Below, piece after piece: positions 1 through 7,503 of a DNA stretch of 8,240 nt; the stretch's first letter is position 1; each line of letters opens with the position of its first letter. Both the position numbers and the translations under genes were made by a program. Source of the stretch: Lachnospiraceae bacterium (GTDB lineage Bacteria; Bacillota_A; Clostridia; Lachnospirales; Lachnospiraceae); assembly GCA_017553665.1 (NCBI GenBank), contig JAFZKM010000237.1, forward strand, positions 1 to 8,240, read 5' to 3'. Under the pieces are notes generated by a model. The model did no database searches. It was not told where the DNA came from and saw nothing but the letters and a program-made list of their open reading frames with translations.

Positions 1-277
1 CCGTGACAAGGCCAACGAGCTTCTTGCTTCCGCCCAGAAGACGGCGGCGTCGCAGAGCGACGAGATCATCCGTGCAGCCAATGAACAGGCGGTTGCCATC
101 AAATCAAAGGCAGAAGCCGACATTGCCCAGGAGCGCCGCAAGGCCGTTAACGAACTGAAGGGCGAGATCGGAAGCATGGCTATGGAGATCGCCGGCAAGG
201 TTATCGAGCGCGAGATCAGCGAAAAAGACCACGAGAAACTGATCGACGAATTTATTGAAAATGTAGGAAAAGCCTAA
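1..277 (+). CDS. atpF: F1Fo ATP synthase subunit b, C-terminal part (partial at window start)
   Basis: The open frame begins at position 2 and ends at the TAA at 275-277, giving 91 residues; the start lies before the window. Subunit b forms the peripheral stalk that holds F1 against Fo. The N-terminal membrane helix is not in the window. What is visible is a highly charged, Ala/Glu/Lys-rich helical stretch with no proline, as expected for the dimerising coiled coil. It is followed by a segment (about residues 48-74 of the visible part, ELKGEIGSMAMEIAGKVIER) that matches the conserved end of b subunits, which contacts the delta subunit. The next gene is atpH, 31 bases downstream, the standard atpF-atpH order. 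Identification rests on this C-terminal pattern plus operon position. Confidence 0.93.
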   Translation, partial: RDKANELLASAQKTAASQSDEIIRAANEQAVAIKSKAEADIAQERRKAVNELKGEIGSMAMEIAGKVIEREISEKDHEKLIDEFIENVGKA

Positions 278-308
278 GTCCCAACGGATGTGAAAGGTAG
301 AGATAATT

Positions 309-848
309 ATGACAGAGCGTGCAGGAGTATATGGAGGCAGCTTGTATGACCTTGCTGCCGAAGAACAACTCACTGAACCTATAATGAAGGATCTGATCGA
401 GGTCCGCGGAATCTTCCGTGAGAATCAGGATTATCTGAGACTCCTCGCAGAGCCCTCCATTAAGAGAGAAGAACGCATCGGCCTGATCGAGAAAGCGTTC
501 GGCACGGCTTGTGAAAGATATTTTGTCAGCTTTTTAAAGCTTTTGTGCGACCGCGGCATGCTCGGTGAATACGAGGGCTGCGTAGAAGCCTATAAGAAGC
601 GTTACAATGCGGATCACAATATCGCGGAAGCAGTTGTTACCAGCGCCGTCGCGTTGAACGACGGACAGCTTAAAGCCCTCTCGGCAAAACTTGAAGAGAT
701 GAGCGGCAAGACGGTCGCCCTTACTTCAAAGGTTGACCCGAAGGTACTCGCAGGCATTAAGGTTGAGCTCGAAGGCAAGCAGCTTGACGGCACCGTTACG
801 GGACGTCTCGCGGGCATGTCGAAGAAGCTCGAAGAAATTATAATTTAA
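309..848 (+). CDS. atpH: F1 ATP synthase subunit delta (OSCP family)
   Basis: This is a 179-residue protein, the normal length for bacterial delta. Delta sits on top of F1 and links the alpha subunits to the b-subunit stalk. The N-terminal helical domain begins with the family pattern VYGGSLYDLA (residues 7-16). The C-terminal domain carries the conserved GIKVELEGKQLDGTVTGRL segment near residues 149-167, then LAGMSKKLEE. The ATG at 309 is used because the homology begins immediately after it. Its ribosome binding site is weak: AAGG at 294-297 lies 11 bases upstream, farther than usual, so translation may depend partly on coupling to atpF. The stop codon (846-848) overlaps the region that acts as the atpA ribosome binding site. 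Confidence 0.96.
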   Translation: MTERAGVYGGSLYDLAAEEQLTEPIMKDLIEVRGIFRENQDYLRLLAEPSIKREERIGLIEKAFGTACERYFVSFLKLLCDRGMLGEYEGCVEAYKKRYNADHNIAEAVVTSAVALNDGQLKALSAKLEEMSGKTVALTSKVDPKVLAGIKVELEGKQLDGTVTGRLAGMSKKLEEIII

Positions 849-863
849 GGATGGAATGGACTT

Positions 864-2393
864 ATGCAATTAAAACCCGAAGAAATATCCCAAGTCATCC
901 GCAGTCAGATCAAATACTACGAGAATTCGATCCGGCAGGACGAGACCGGTACCGTACTTAACGTCGGTGACGGTATCGCAAGAGCCAGCGGCCTGATCAA
1001 CGCGATGGCCGGCGAACTGCTCGAATTTGAAGACGGAAGCTTCGGTATGGCGCAGAACCTCGAAGAGAACAGCGTTTCCGTAGTATTGTTCGGCTCAGGT
1101 GAAAATATTGCTGAAGGGCAGACCGTAAAGCGCACAGGCAAGGTCGTTTCGGTTCCCGTCGGAGATGCGATGATCGGACGTGTTGTTAACGCGCTCGGAC
1201 AGCCCATCGACGGCGCAGGTCCCATCGCGACCGAGGAATTCCGCGCGATTGAGAGCAAGGCTCCCGGCATCTGCGAAAGACAGTCGGTTTTCGAGCCCCT
1301 TCAGACAGGTATTAAGGCTATCGACTCCATGATCCCGATCGGACGCGGACAGAGAGAGCTCATCATCGGTGACCGTCAGACAGGTAAGACTACCCTGGCC
1401 ACCGATACCATCATCAACCAGAGAGACAAGAACTGTCTCTGCATCTATGTCGCTATCGGACAGAAGCGTTCGACCGTTGCCACACTGGTTGAGAATCTTC
1501 AGAAGAACCACGCCATGGATTACACCATCGTTGTAGCCGCAAGTGCTTCGGAGGCTGCGCCTCTCCAGTACATTGCTCCTTACGCGGGCTGTGCCATGGG
1601 CGAATATTTCATGAACAAGGGCAAGCACGTCCTCATAATCTATGATGACCTGAGCAAGCACGCGGTCGCTTACCGCGCACTCTCGCTGCTCATCCGTCGT
1701 CCGCCCGGACGTGAAGCTTACCCCGGCGATGTATTCTATCTCCACTCGAGACTTCTCGAGCGTGCCGCAAAGCTTGACGCGGCTCACGGCGGCGGATCGC
1801 TTACCGCCCTTCCCGTTATCGAGACCCAGGCCGGCGACGTTTCGGCGTACATCCCGACAAACGTTATTTCGATCACAGACGGTCAGATCTTCCTTGAGAC
1901 AGAGCTCTTCCACTCGGGCGTTATGCCTGCGGTTAACCCCGGTATCTCGGTATCGCGAGTAGGAGGAAACGCGCAGATCAAAGCCATGAAGAAGGTTGCG
2001 GGTACCCTGAAGCTGATCTATTCACAGTACAGAGAGCTGCAGAGCTTCGCCCAGTTCGGTTCCGATCTGGATGCCGATACAAAGGCACGTCTCGATCAGG
2101 GCGCGCGAATCGTTGAAGTACTCAAGCAGGATCAGAATTCTCCCGTTCCGGTTGAGAAGCAGATCGCCATTATCTATGCCGTAACAAAGAACATTCTTTC
2201 CAAGGTTGCAGTTGAAGATATCCGTTCCTACGAGCGCGGACTTTACGAGTTCCTTGATACCGATCCCGACGGAGCGGCTTTCATGGAAGCGGTAAGGACC
2301 ACAGGAAAGCTCGAGGCGGATACCGAGGAGCATCTCAAAAAGTCACTCGATATCTACACCGCACGATTCTTGGATCAGAAGAAAGAAAAATAA
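864..2393 (+). CDS. atpA: F1 ATP synthase subunit alpha
   Basis: This is a 509-residue protein, typical for alpha, the non-catalytic nucleotide-binding subunit of the F1 hexamer. The order seen is an N-terminal beta-barrel (about 25-95), the P-loop GDRQTGKT (169-176), the GQKRSTVA motif (199-206), a Walker B-like strand LIIYDD (257-262), and [12 protein letters not shown] (334-345). The alpha/beta signature [14 protein letters not shown] (355-368) follows, in which R365 matches the arginine finger that completes the catalytic site on beta. A helical C-terminal domain ends the protein. The ATG at 864 fits the homology. An earlier ATG at 851 is out of frame. The likely ribosome binding site is AAGGATGGA (847-855), overlapping the atpH stop, which suggests translational coupling. 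Confidence 0.99.
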   Translation: MQLKPEEISQVIRSQIKYYENSIRQDETGTVLNVGDGIARASGLINAMAGELLEFEDGSFGMAQNLEENSVSVVLFGSGENIAEGQTVKRTGKVVSVPVGDAMIGRVVNALGQPIDGAGPIATEEFRAIESKAPGICERQSVFEPLQTGIKAIDSMIPIGRGQRELIIGDRQTGKTTLATDTIINQRDKNCLCIYVAIGQKRSTVATLVENLQKNHAMDYTIVVAASASEAAPLQYIAPYAGCAMGEYFMNKGKHVLIIYDDLSKHAVAYRALSLLIRRPPGREAYPGDVFYLHSRLLERAAKLDAAHGGGSLTALPVIETQAGDVSAYIPTNVISITDGQIFLETELFHSGVMPAVNPGISVSRVGGNAQIKAMKKVAGTLKLIYSQYRELQSFAQFGSDLDADTKARLDQGARIVEVLKQDQNSPVPVEKQIAIIYAVTKNILSKVAVEDIRSYERGLYEFLDTDPDGAAFMEAVRTTGKLEADTEEHLKKSLDIYTARFLDQKKEK

Positions 2394-2396
2394 AAC

Positions 2397-2402
2397 AGGA
2401 GG
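2397..2402 (+). promoter_or_regulatory. Ribosome binding site of atpG
   Basis: AGGAGG lies 7 bases before the ATG at 2410, in the 16-base gap after the atpA stop. It fixes the atpG start. Confidence 0.85.
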
Positions 2403-2409
2403 ACAGTAA

Positions 2410-3264
2410 ATGGCTGCAAACATGAAAGCGGTTAAGCTGCGCATCAAAAGCGTGCAGAGCACGATGCAGATAACCAAAGCAATGGAACTTGTGGCATCCT
2501 CCAAGCTGCGTAAAGCAAAAGAACGTTCAGACAACTGCCGTCCCTATTTTAAGGAACTGTTCGCGACACTTAAGGACATTGCCGAGGGCAATACGGATTT
2601 CCAGTCTGTTTACTCCTCGGTGCCCGCTGTTGAGAAGGTCTGCTACGTTGTCATCGCCGGTGACCGAGGTCTCGCGGGCGGCTACAACGCTAACCTCTTC
2701 AAATGTGTCGACGCCGAAACGGTCGGCCGTGATTTCATGGTCCTTCCGATCGGAAAGAAGGCTCTCGATTATTTCAGACGCCACAAGGCCGAGCTCGTTA
2801 CCGAAGCATTCGCCGAGGTTGCCACGATCGGCGTGGGCGACTGCTTTGAGATCGCCAACCTTCTCTGCAGGGAATACAAGACCGGGACCTTCGGCAGCAT
2901 AAAGCTTGTTTATACGGAATTCGTATCAATGCTGTCCCAGCAGCCTCACTGCGTTCCCGTCCTTCCGATATCGGACCTGGACGATGACGGTGTCGATGAG
3001 CCCGTAAGGGATCTGATCCTTTACGAGCCCGACAGTATTGAGGTATTTGACGCGATCGTGCCCGAGTACGTGGCCGGCGTCATCTACGGCGCCGTGTGCG
3101 ACTCGATCGCGAGTGAGCAGGCTGCAAGACGTACAGCCATGGAATCGGCTACGAGCAATGCGGAGGATATGATCAATACCCTGAACCTGCATTACAACCG
3201 TGCCCGCCAGGCCAGCATTACGCAGGAAATCACCGAGATTGTCGGAGGTGCGGAAGGAGTTTAA
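2410..3264 (+). CDS. atpG: F1 ATP synthase subunit gamma
   Basis: This is a 284-residue protein, normal for gamma, the rotating central shaft of F1 that couples proton flow to the catalytic changes in beta. The N-terminal helix has the conserved IKSVQSTMQITKAMELVASSK pattern (about residues 12-32). The central Rossmann-like domain contains AGDRGLAGGYN (about 83-93). The C-terminal helix carries EQAARRTAM...ATSNAEDMI and the family signature YNRARQASITQEITEIVGGA close to the end. The two terminal helices form the coiled-coil shaft. The start is supported by AGGAGG 7 bases upstream. The 39-base gap to atpD is the widest between complete atp genes here, but I see no terminator or promoter in it. 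Confidence 0.98.
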   Translation: MAANMKAVKLRIKSVQSTMQITKAMELVASSKLRKAKERSDNCRPYFKELFATLKDIAEGNTDFQSVYSSVPAVEKVCYVVIAGDRGLAGGYNANLFKCVDAETVGRDFMVLPIGKKALDYFRRHKAELVTEAFAEVATIGVGDCFEIANLLCREYKTGTFGSIKLVYTEFVSMLSQQPHCVPVLPISDLDDDGVDEPVRDLILYEPDSIEVFDAIVPEYVAGVIYGAVCDSIASEQAARRTAMESATSNAEDMINTLNLHYNRARQASITQEITEIVGGAEGV

Positions 3265-3300
3265 GCTTCTTCCATGTAAATATTTTTTAAGGAGAGTTGA

Positions 3301-4693
<1,393 letters not shown>

Positions 4694-4695
<2 letters not shown>

Positions 4696-4702
4696 GGAGG
4701 TG
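4694..4702 (+). promoter_or_regulatory. Strong ribosome binding site of atpC
   Basis: AAGGAGGTG is a near-perfect match to the 16S rRNA tail and overlaps the atpD stop codon. The core GGAGG (4696-4700) is 7 bases from the ATG at 4708. This favours that ATG over the in-frame TTG immediately before it at 4705. Confidence 0.88.
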
Positions 4703-4707
4703 TCTTG

Positions 4708-5115
4708 ATGAAGACTTTTCCCTTACGAATAGGAACACCCGACGGCCTCCTCTTTGACGGCGAGGTTGAGCGCGTTAAATGCCGCTCGATCACGGGCGAT
4801 CTTGCGATCCTTGCCGGCCACTGCAACTACTGCACCGCGCTCGGCATGGGCGAGGCGTATATAGTCCTTGAGGACGGAACGAGGCGTTCAGGTTCCTGTA
4901 TAGGCGGAATGCTTTCGGTAATGAACGGATCCTGCCACCTGCTCGCTACCACCTGGGAGTGGAAAGAGGATATCGATCTTGAGCGCGCAAAACGCTCCAA
5001 GGCTGCTGCCGAGGAGATCCTCGCGCGCCCCGACCTCGACTCAAAGACCAAGACTCTCGCTGAGGCAAAGCTCCAGAGAGCGCTTGTGCGCATAGGAGTC
5101 GCAGGCGACGAATAA
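4708..5115 (+). CDS. atpC: F1 ATP synthase subunit epsilon
   Basis: This is a 135-residue protein, the usual size for bacterial epsilon, which joins gamma to the c-ring and can restrain ATP hydrolysis. The N-terminal beta-sandwich begins with TPDGLLFDGEVE (10-21) and has the family pattern GDLAILAGH (30-38). The C-terminal part (about 88-132) is a charged, alanine-rich helical hairpin. Residues 89-94 read IDLERA, matching the I/L-D-x-x-R-A motif described for ATP-binding epsilon subunits of Bacillus-type synthases. Five cysteines (25, 39, 42, 64, 76) lie in the N-terminal domain, with C39 and C42 forming CxxC, which I do not recognise as a family feature. This is the last atp gene and a stem-loop follows it. 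Confidence 0.96.
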   Translation: MKTFPLRIGTPDGLLFDGEVERVKCRSITGDLAILAGHCNYCTALGMGEAYIVLEDGTRRSGSCIGGMLSVMNGSCHLLATTWEWKEDIDLERAKRSKAAAEEILARPDLDSKTKTLAEAKLQRALVRIGVAGDE

Positions 5116-5123
5116 AGCTGATG

Positions 5124-5152
5124 ATCCCTGTCTGCGTCACGCAGGCAGGGAT
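5124..5152 (+). terminator. Stem-loop after atpC, possible end of the atp transcript
   Basis: A 13-bp stem (5124-5136 with 5140-5152), with one G-U pair and the 3-base loop TCA, starts 8 bases after the atpC stop. The stem is GC-rich and should be stable. The following bases are ATTTGCAACTT, so the uridine run is short and interrupted. It could be a partly effective terminator, an attenuator that lets some transcription reach the next gene 42 bases on, or an RNA processing or 3'-end stabilising structure. No separate promoter for the next gene is apparent. Confidence 0.6.
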
Positions 5153-5193
5153 ATTTGCAACTTAAAATCCTTTATCGAAGGAAGTGTATCATT

Positions 5194-5676
5194 ATGGATA
5201 TCAACGGACTCAAACTCTACAGAAGAAGATTTATTCCGGACGAGCTCACATGGCTCAAAGATGACGAGATATTCCGCCTTGACGATGAGATCATGGTCAC
5301 CAGGTGGAAATCCCTGCGTCCCCGCCGGGATTTTGACGGCGGAATATCGGTCTTCTTCCTGAAAGAGGGCTGGAAGGTCAGCAAGATTCTTGACCGCGAC
5401 GGCAATGTGCTTCACTGGTACTGCGACATCATCGATATCGTCAAAAACGAGAAAGAGAATTCCCTGACATATGAGGACCTGCTCTTCGACGTTGTTGTAT
5501 CTCCTTCCGGCAAGGTTAAGGTCCTTGACTGCGATGAGGCCGCCCAGGCATTTGAACAGGGTCTGATAACAAAAGAACAGCTCATACACGCCTTAAAGGC
5601 AATGCACGAGCTGCTCGAGGTTATTTATCATTCGCGTTTCGACCGTCTTCAGGCCGTTGTTGAATCTTACAAATAA
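5194..5676 (+). CDS. DUF402 family protein, possible nucleoside di/triphosphate phosphatase
   Basis: This is a 160-residue soluble protein with no signal peptide or membrane segment. It matches the DUF402 pattern: an N-terminal YRRRFIPDE (9-17), a central GWKVSKI...WYCDIIDI block, and DLLFDVVVSPSGKVKVLDCDEAA with its cluster of acidic residues. Some members of this family (for example Ntdp of Staphylococcus aureus) are metal-dependent nucleoside tri- and diphosphatases; activity here is inferred from family only. The ATG at 5194 has AAGGAAG (5178-5184) 9 bases upstream. An upstream in-frame start at 5155 lies against the stem-loop and lacks a ribosome binding site. The gene may be transcribed by read-through from atpC. 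It ends 3 bases from the convergent rpiB stop codon. Confidence 0.8.
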   Translation: MDINGLKLYRRRFIPDELTWLKDDEIFRLDDEIMVTRWKSLRPRRDFDGGISVFFLKEGWKVSKILDRDGNVLHWYCDIIDIVKNEKENSLTYEDLLFDVVVSPSGKVKVLDCDEAAQAFEQGLITKEQLIHALKAMHELLEVIYHSRFDRLQAVVESYK

Positions 5677-5691
5677 GCTTTACGAAAGCTT
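5675..5691. repeat. Perfect inverted repeat at a convergent gene junction
   Basis: AAGCTTT (5675-5681) and AAAGCTT (5685-5691) are perfect complements around the 3-base spacer ACG. The repeat overlaps the stop codons of both convergent genes. It could form a small hairpin in either transcript and might act as a weak bidirectional terminator. The stem has only two G-C pairs, and no good uridine run follows on either strand, so the role is uncertain. Confidence 0.4.
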
Positions 5692-6105
5692 CGAGATCCT
5701 TCTCACATGGTTTGCGCCGTTCGAGAATTCCGTCTCAAGGAAGGTATCAACGATCTGTATCGCAAGCCCCTCTCCGAGCACTCTCGCGCCCATGCAGAGA
5801 ACATTCGCGTCATTGTGCTCACGTGTGGCCTTCGCGCTGTAGCAGTTATCGCACAGGGCCGCTCTGATCTCTCTGTGTCTGTTTGCCGCCATGGACATTC
5901 CGAGTCCGGTACCGCAGATAAGGATGCCTTTGTCAGCCTGGCCCTTCATGATCGCCTGGCATACGGCTTCCGCGAAGTCAGGGTAATCGCAAGACATGGA
6001 ACTGTAGGTTCCGTAGTCGTTAAAAGCGATCCCCAGATCATCCAGATGCTGTATCACGATCTGCTTCAATCCGTATCCCGCATGGTCACTTCCGATTGCT
6101 ATCAT
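5680..6105 (-). CDS. rpiB: Ribose-5-phosphate isomerase B (RpiB/LacAB family)
   Basis: This 141-residue cytoplasmic enzyme interconverts ribulose 5-phosphate and ribose 5-phosphate in the pentose phosphate pathway, feeding nucleotide synthesis. Family motifs seen are SDHAG (6-10), CDYPDFA (39-45), GILICGTGLGMSMAAN (60-75) and REHNDANVLCMGARV (95-109). C64 and H97 match the catalytic cysteine and histidine of E. coli RpiB (C66, H99), and D7-H8 match its substrate-binding DH. The start at 6105 is chosen because GGAGG (6110-6114 on this strand) lies 4 bases upstream. An in-frame ATG at 6129 would place that site inside the coding region. The gene lies 83 bases downstream of the Sua5 gene on the same strand and is probably co-transcribed with it. 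Confidence 0.95.
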   Translation of the reverse strand: MIAIGSDHAGYGLKQIVIQHLDDLGIAFNDYGTYSSMSCDYPDFAEAVCQAIMKGQADKGILICGTGLGMSMAANRHREIRAALCDNCYSAKATREHNDANVLCMGARVLGEGLAIQIVDTFLETEFSNGANHVRRISKLS

Positions 6106-6150
6106 AATTCCTCCGTTTCTTCTACCCATGTAGAATATTTATTTTTCCGC

Positions 6151-6180
6151 GCATCTTCCGATGATCGTACGGAATGATGC
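6151..6180 (-). other. Intercistronic stem-loop between the Sua5 gene and rpiB
   Basis: The 30-base segment folds as GCATC paired with GATGC, one bulged base, then TTCCG paired with CGGAA, closing a 9-base loop (6161-6169). That is 10 paired bases with a single bulge, placed 8 bases after the Sua5 stop codon and 36 bases before the rpiB ribosome binding site. No uridine run follows on the minus strand, so it is unlikely to be a simple terminator. A role in mRNA processing or in setting the ratio of the two products is possible. Confidence 0.55.
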
Positions 6181-6188
6181 CGCGTTGG

Positions 6189-7304
6189 TCACACCTTCTC
6201 GATATGATACCCTGCCGCCTTTACGAGCCGGTTCATAATTGCCGCTCCCAGATTATCACCCGGGAAGCACTCTCCGAAAATGTAGGGAATGCCCTTCGTG
6301 TCGAAATCCCTGAGCTTGTCAAAGAGGTTTGCCGCGATCGTTTCTTCGTTATCTCTCGAACCCACGACTTCTATCAGCGCGAACGGTTCGCCCCTGCCGT
6401 TTACTCCGGCTCCGAGAACCGGCCACTTCCTGCTGATCCTCGACACATAATCGCCCGCGAATTCTTCGCTCGCGAGGATCCCGACTATATAGCCCTTCGA
6501 AAGCTTCTCTTCGGTCGCCTTAAGGACCGCGTTCATAACGTTCTCAGGCTCGCCCTCAAAGATCACGAGCTCTCCCTTCGGCGCGTAATGCCTGTATTTC
6601 ATACCGGGCGCGCGCGCGACGATATTATCGTTCTTCTCATGCTTTAAGACTGCCCGGTCATAGACGATATCGGGTATGACCTCTTTGAGCATCTCTATCG
6701 TGATATATCCGGGACGCAGTATCTGCGCCGGTCTGACTGTCAGGTCGACGATCGTGGACTCAAGTCCGATATCCGACGAACCTCCGTCGATGATCATCTC
6801 TATCCTGCCGTTCAGGTCCTCGATAACATGCTCCGCTTTCGTCGTGCTGGGCCTGCCCGACGCGTTCGCCGACGGCGCCGCTATCGGAAGTCCCGCCTCC
6901 TGTATCAGCCTTCTCGCGATCGGATGCGAGGGCATTCTGATCGCCACGGTCGAAAGTCCGCCCGTCGTCTCCTTCGGGATACATTCCGCTTTCTTCATGA
7001 TCATCGTGAGCGGACCGGGCCAGAACTTATCAGCGAGAGTATAAGCCTCTTCGGGCACATCCACGCACAGCTTCGCCAGCTCCGAGATATCCGCGATATG
7101 CACGATCAGCGGATTGTCCGAGGGGCGTCCCTTCGCCGCGTAGATCCGCGCTGAAGCGGTCGGATCGTATGCGTCCCCGCCCAGTCCGTAAACCGTTTCG
7201 GTAGGGAACGCGACCAGCTTCCCCTCGCGCAGAAGCCGGGCAGCCTCCTCGAAATCGCGGGATGTCATATTTTCCGCGTCTATTTTTTTAATGATCGTTT
7301 CCAT
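6189..7304 (-). CDS. L-threonylcarbamoyladenylate synthase, Sua5 type (tRNA t6A synthesis)
   Basis: This 371-residue enzyme makes threonylcarbamoyl-AMP from threonine, bicarbonate and ATP, the first step of the t6A modification of ANN-decoding tRNAs. The N-terminal YrdC domain has FPTETVYGLGG (33-43), KGRPSDNPLIVH (58-69), WPGPLT (95-100), APSANASGRPSTT (143-155), LESTIVD (181-187) and LRPG (196-199). The linker APGMKYRHYAP (232-242), typical of Sua5, joins it to a C-terminal Sua5 domain (about 244-371). Length and linker place it in the long Sua5/YwlC type, not the short TsaC type. The ATG at 7304 has AGAGG about 5 bases upstream. A TTG at 7328 is in frame but lacks a ribosome binding site. 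It is the first gene of the minus-strand pair with rpiB, and a promoter lies upstream. Confidence 0.95.
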   Translation of the reverse strand: METIIKKIDAENMTSRDFEEAARLLREGKLVAFPTETVYGLGGDAYDPTASARIYAAKGRPSDNPLIVHIADISELAKLCVDVPEEAYTLADKFWPGPLTMIMKKAECIPKETTGGLSTVAIRMPSHPIARRLIQEAGLPIAAPSANASGRPSTTKAEHVIEDLNGRIEMIIDGGSSDIGLESTIVDLTVRPAQILRPGYITIEMLKEVIPDIVYDRAVLKHEKNDNIVARAPGMKYRHYAPKGELVIFEGEPENVMNAVLKATEEKLSKGYIVGILASEEFAGDYVSRISRKWPVLGAGVNGRGEPFALIEVVGSRDNEETIAANLFDKLRDFDTKGIPYIFGECFPGDNLGAAIMNRLVKAAGYHIEKV

Positions 7305-7344
7305 TATTCCTCTGTTTATTACTTTCAAATGTATATTATTAGTT

Positions 7345-7362
7345 TTGCGTCAGACTTGCGTC
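7345..7362. repeat. Direct repeat TTGCGTC x2 near the predicted transcription start of the Sua5 gene
   Basis: TTGCGTC occurs at 7345-7351 and again at 7356-7362, an 11-base period, close to one DNA turn. It sits just downstream of the minus-strand -10 box, about at the expected transcription start. In the minus-strand RNA the same bases (7352-7363) can also form a small 4-bp hairpin with a GCAA tetraloop. It could be an operator or a 5'-end RNA structure, or chance. Confidence 0.3.
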
Positions 7363-7369
7363 TCTTTAC

Positions 7370-7398
7370 ATTATACCCTGTTTTTTCAAAAATTTCAC
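7370..7398 (-). promoter_or_regulatory. Predicted sigma-A-type promoter for the Sua5-rpiB pair
   Basis: On the minus strand there is a perfect TATAAT (7370-7375) and, 17 bases upstream, GTGAAA (7393-7398), which matches four of six bases of the -35 consensus. Transcription would begin near 7363, giving a leader of about 60 bases before the ATG at 7304. Confidence 0.65.
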
Positions 7399-7417
7399 TC
7401 CCCGGAGCAAAATAAAA

Positions 7418-7467
7418 TTGACAAAAATGAATCTATGTATTAGTGTATATTATTATATAAATATAAA
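7418..7467 (+). promoter_or_regulatory. Probable promoter region of the citrate synthase-like gene
   Basis: A perfect TTGACA (7418-7423) lies in an AT-rich stretch upstream of the gene starting at 7504. Several -10-like hexamers follow (TATATT at 7446, TATTAT at 7448 and 7451, TATAAA at 7456 and 7462). None sits at the ideal 17-base spacing from TTGACA, so the exact promoter cannot be fixed from sequence alone. The rest of the divergent gap up to 7490 is AT-rich with no clear riboswitch or leader structure. Confidence 0.4.
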
Positions 7468-7490
7468 GATTAATGAATAATTATTAGTTT

Positions 7491-7495
7491 GGAGG
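7491..7495 (+). promoter_or_regulatory. Ribosome binding site of the citrate synthase-like gene
   Basis: GGAGG lies 8 bases before the ATG at 7504. It supports that start and therefore a roughly 60-residue N-terminal segment ahead of the catalytic motif. Confidence 0.85.
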
Positions 7496-7503
7496 TCGAT
7501 AGT

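Noticed and set aside
1095..1913. Long antisense open frame (272 codons) inside atpA
   Set aside because: It lies wholly within a highly conserved atpA coding region, has no recognisable motifs and reads as a codon-bias shadow.
6106..6129. Upstream ATG of rpiB at 6129
   Set aside because: It would place the good GGAGG site inside the coding region and add residues before the conserved start of RpiB; the ATG at 6105 fits better.
6106..6188. Separate promoter for rpiB in the 83-base gap
   Set aside because: A TATTCT-like -10 is present on the minus strand but has no acceptable -35 at normal spacing.
6608..6618. Alternating GC run (GCGCGCGCGCG) with Z-DNA potential
   Set aside because: It encodes the Val-Ala-Arg-Ala-Pro stretch before the conserved Sua5 linker, and codon choice explains it.
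5707..6647. Two + strand open frames opposite rpiB and the Sua5 gene (5707-6177 and 6174-6647)
   Set aside because: Both overlap strongly supported minus-strand genes, show no family motifs, and have arginine- and serine-rich composition typical of shadow frames.
7305..7328. Upstream TTG start of the Sua5 gene at 7328
   Set aside because: There is no ribosome binding site before it, whereas AGAGG precedes the ATG at 7304.
7476..7485. AATAATTATT palindrome before the citrate synthase-like gene
   Set aside because: A ten-base A/T-only palindrome in an AT-rich spacer is expected by chance and too weak to be a terminator or clear operator.
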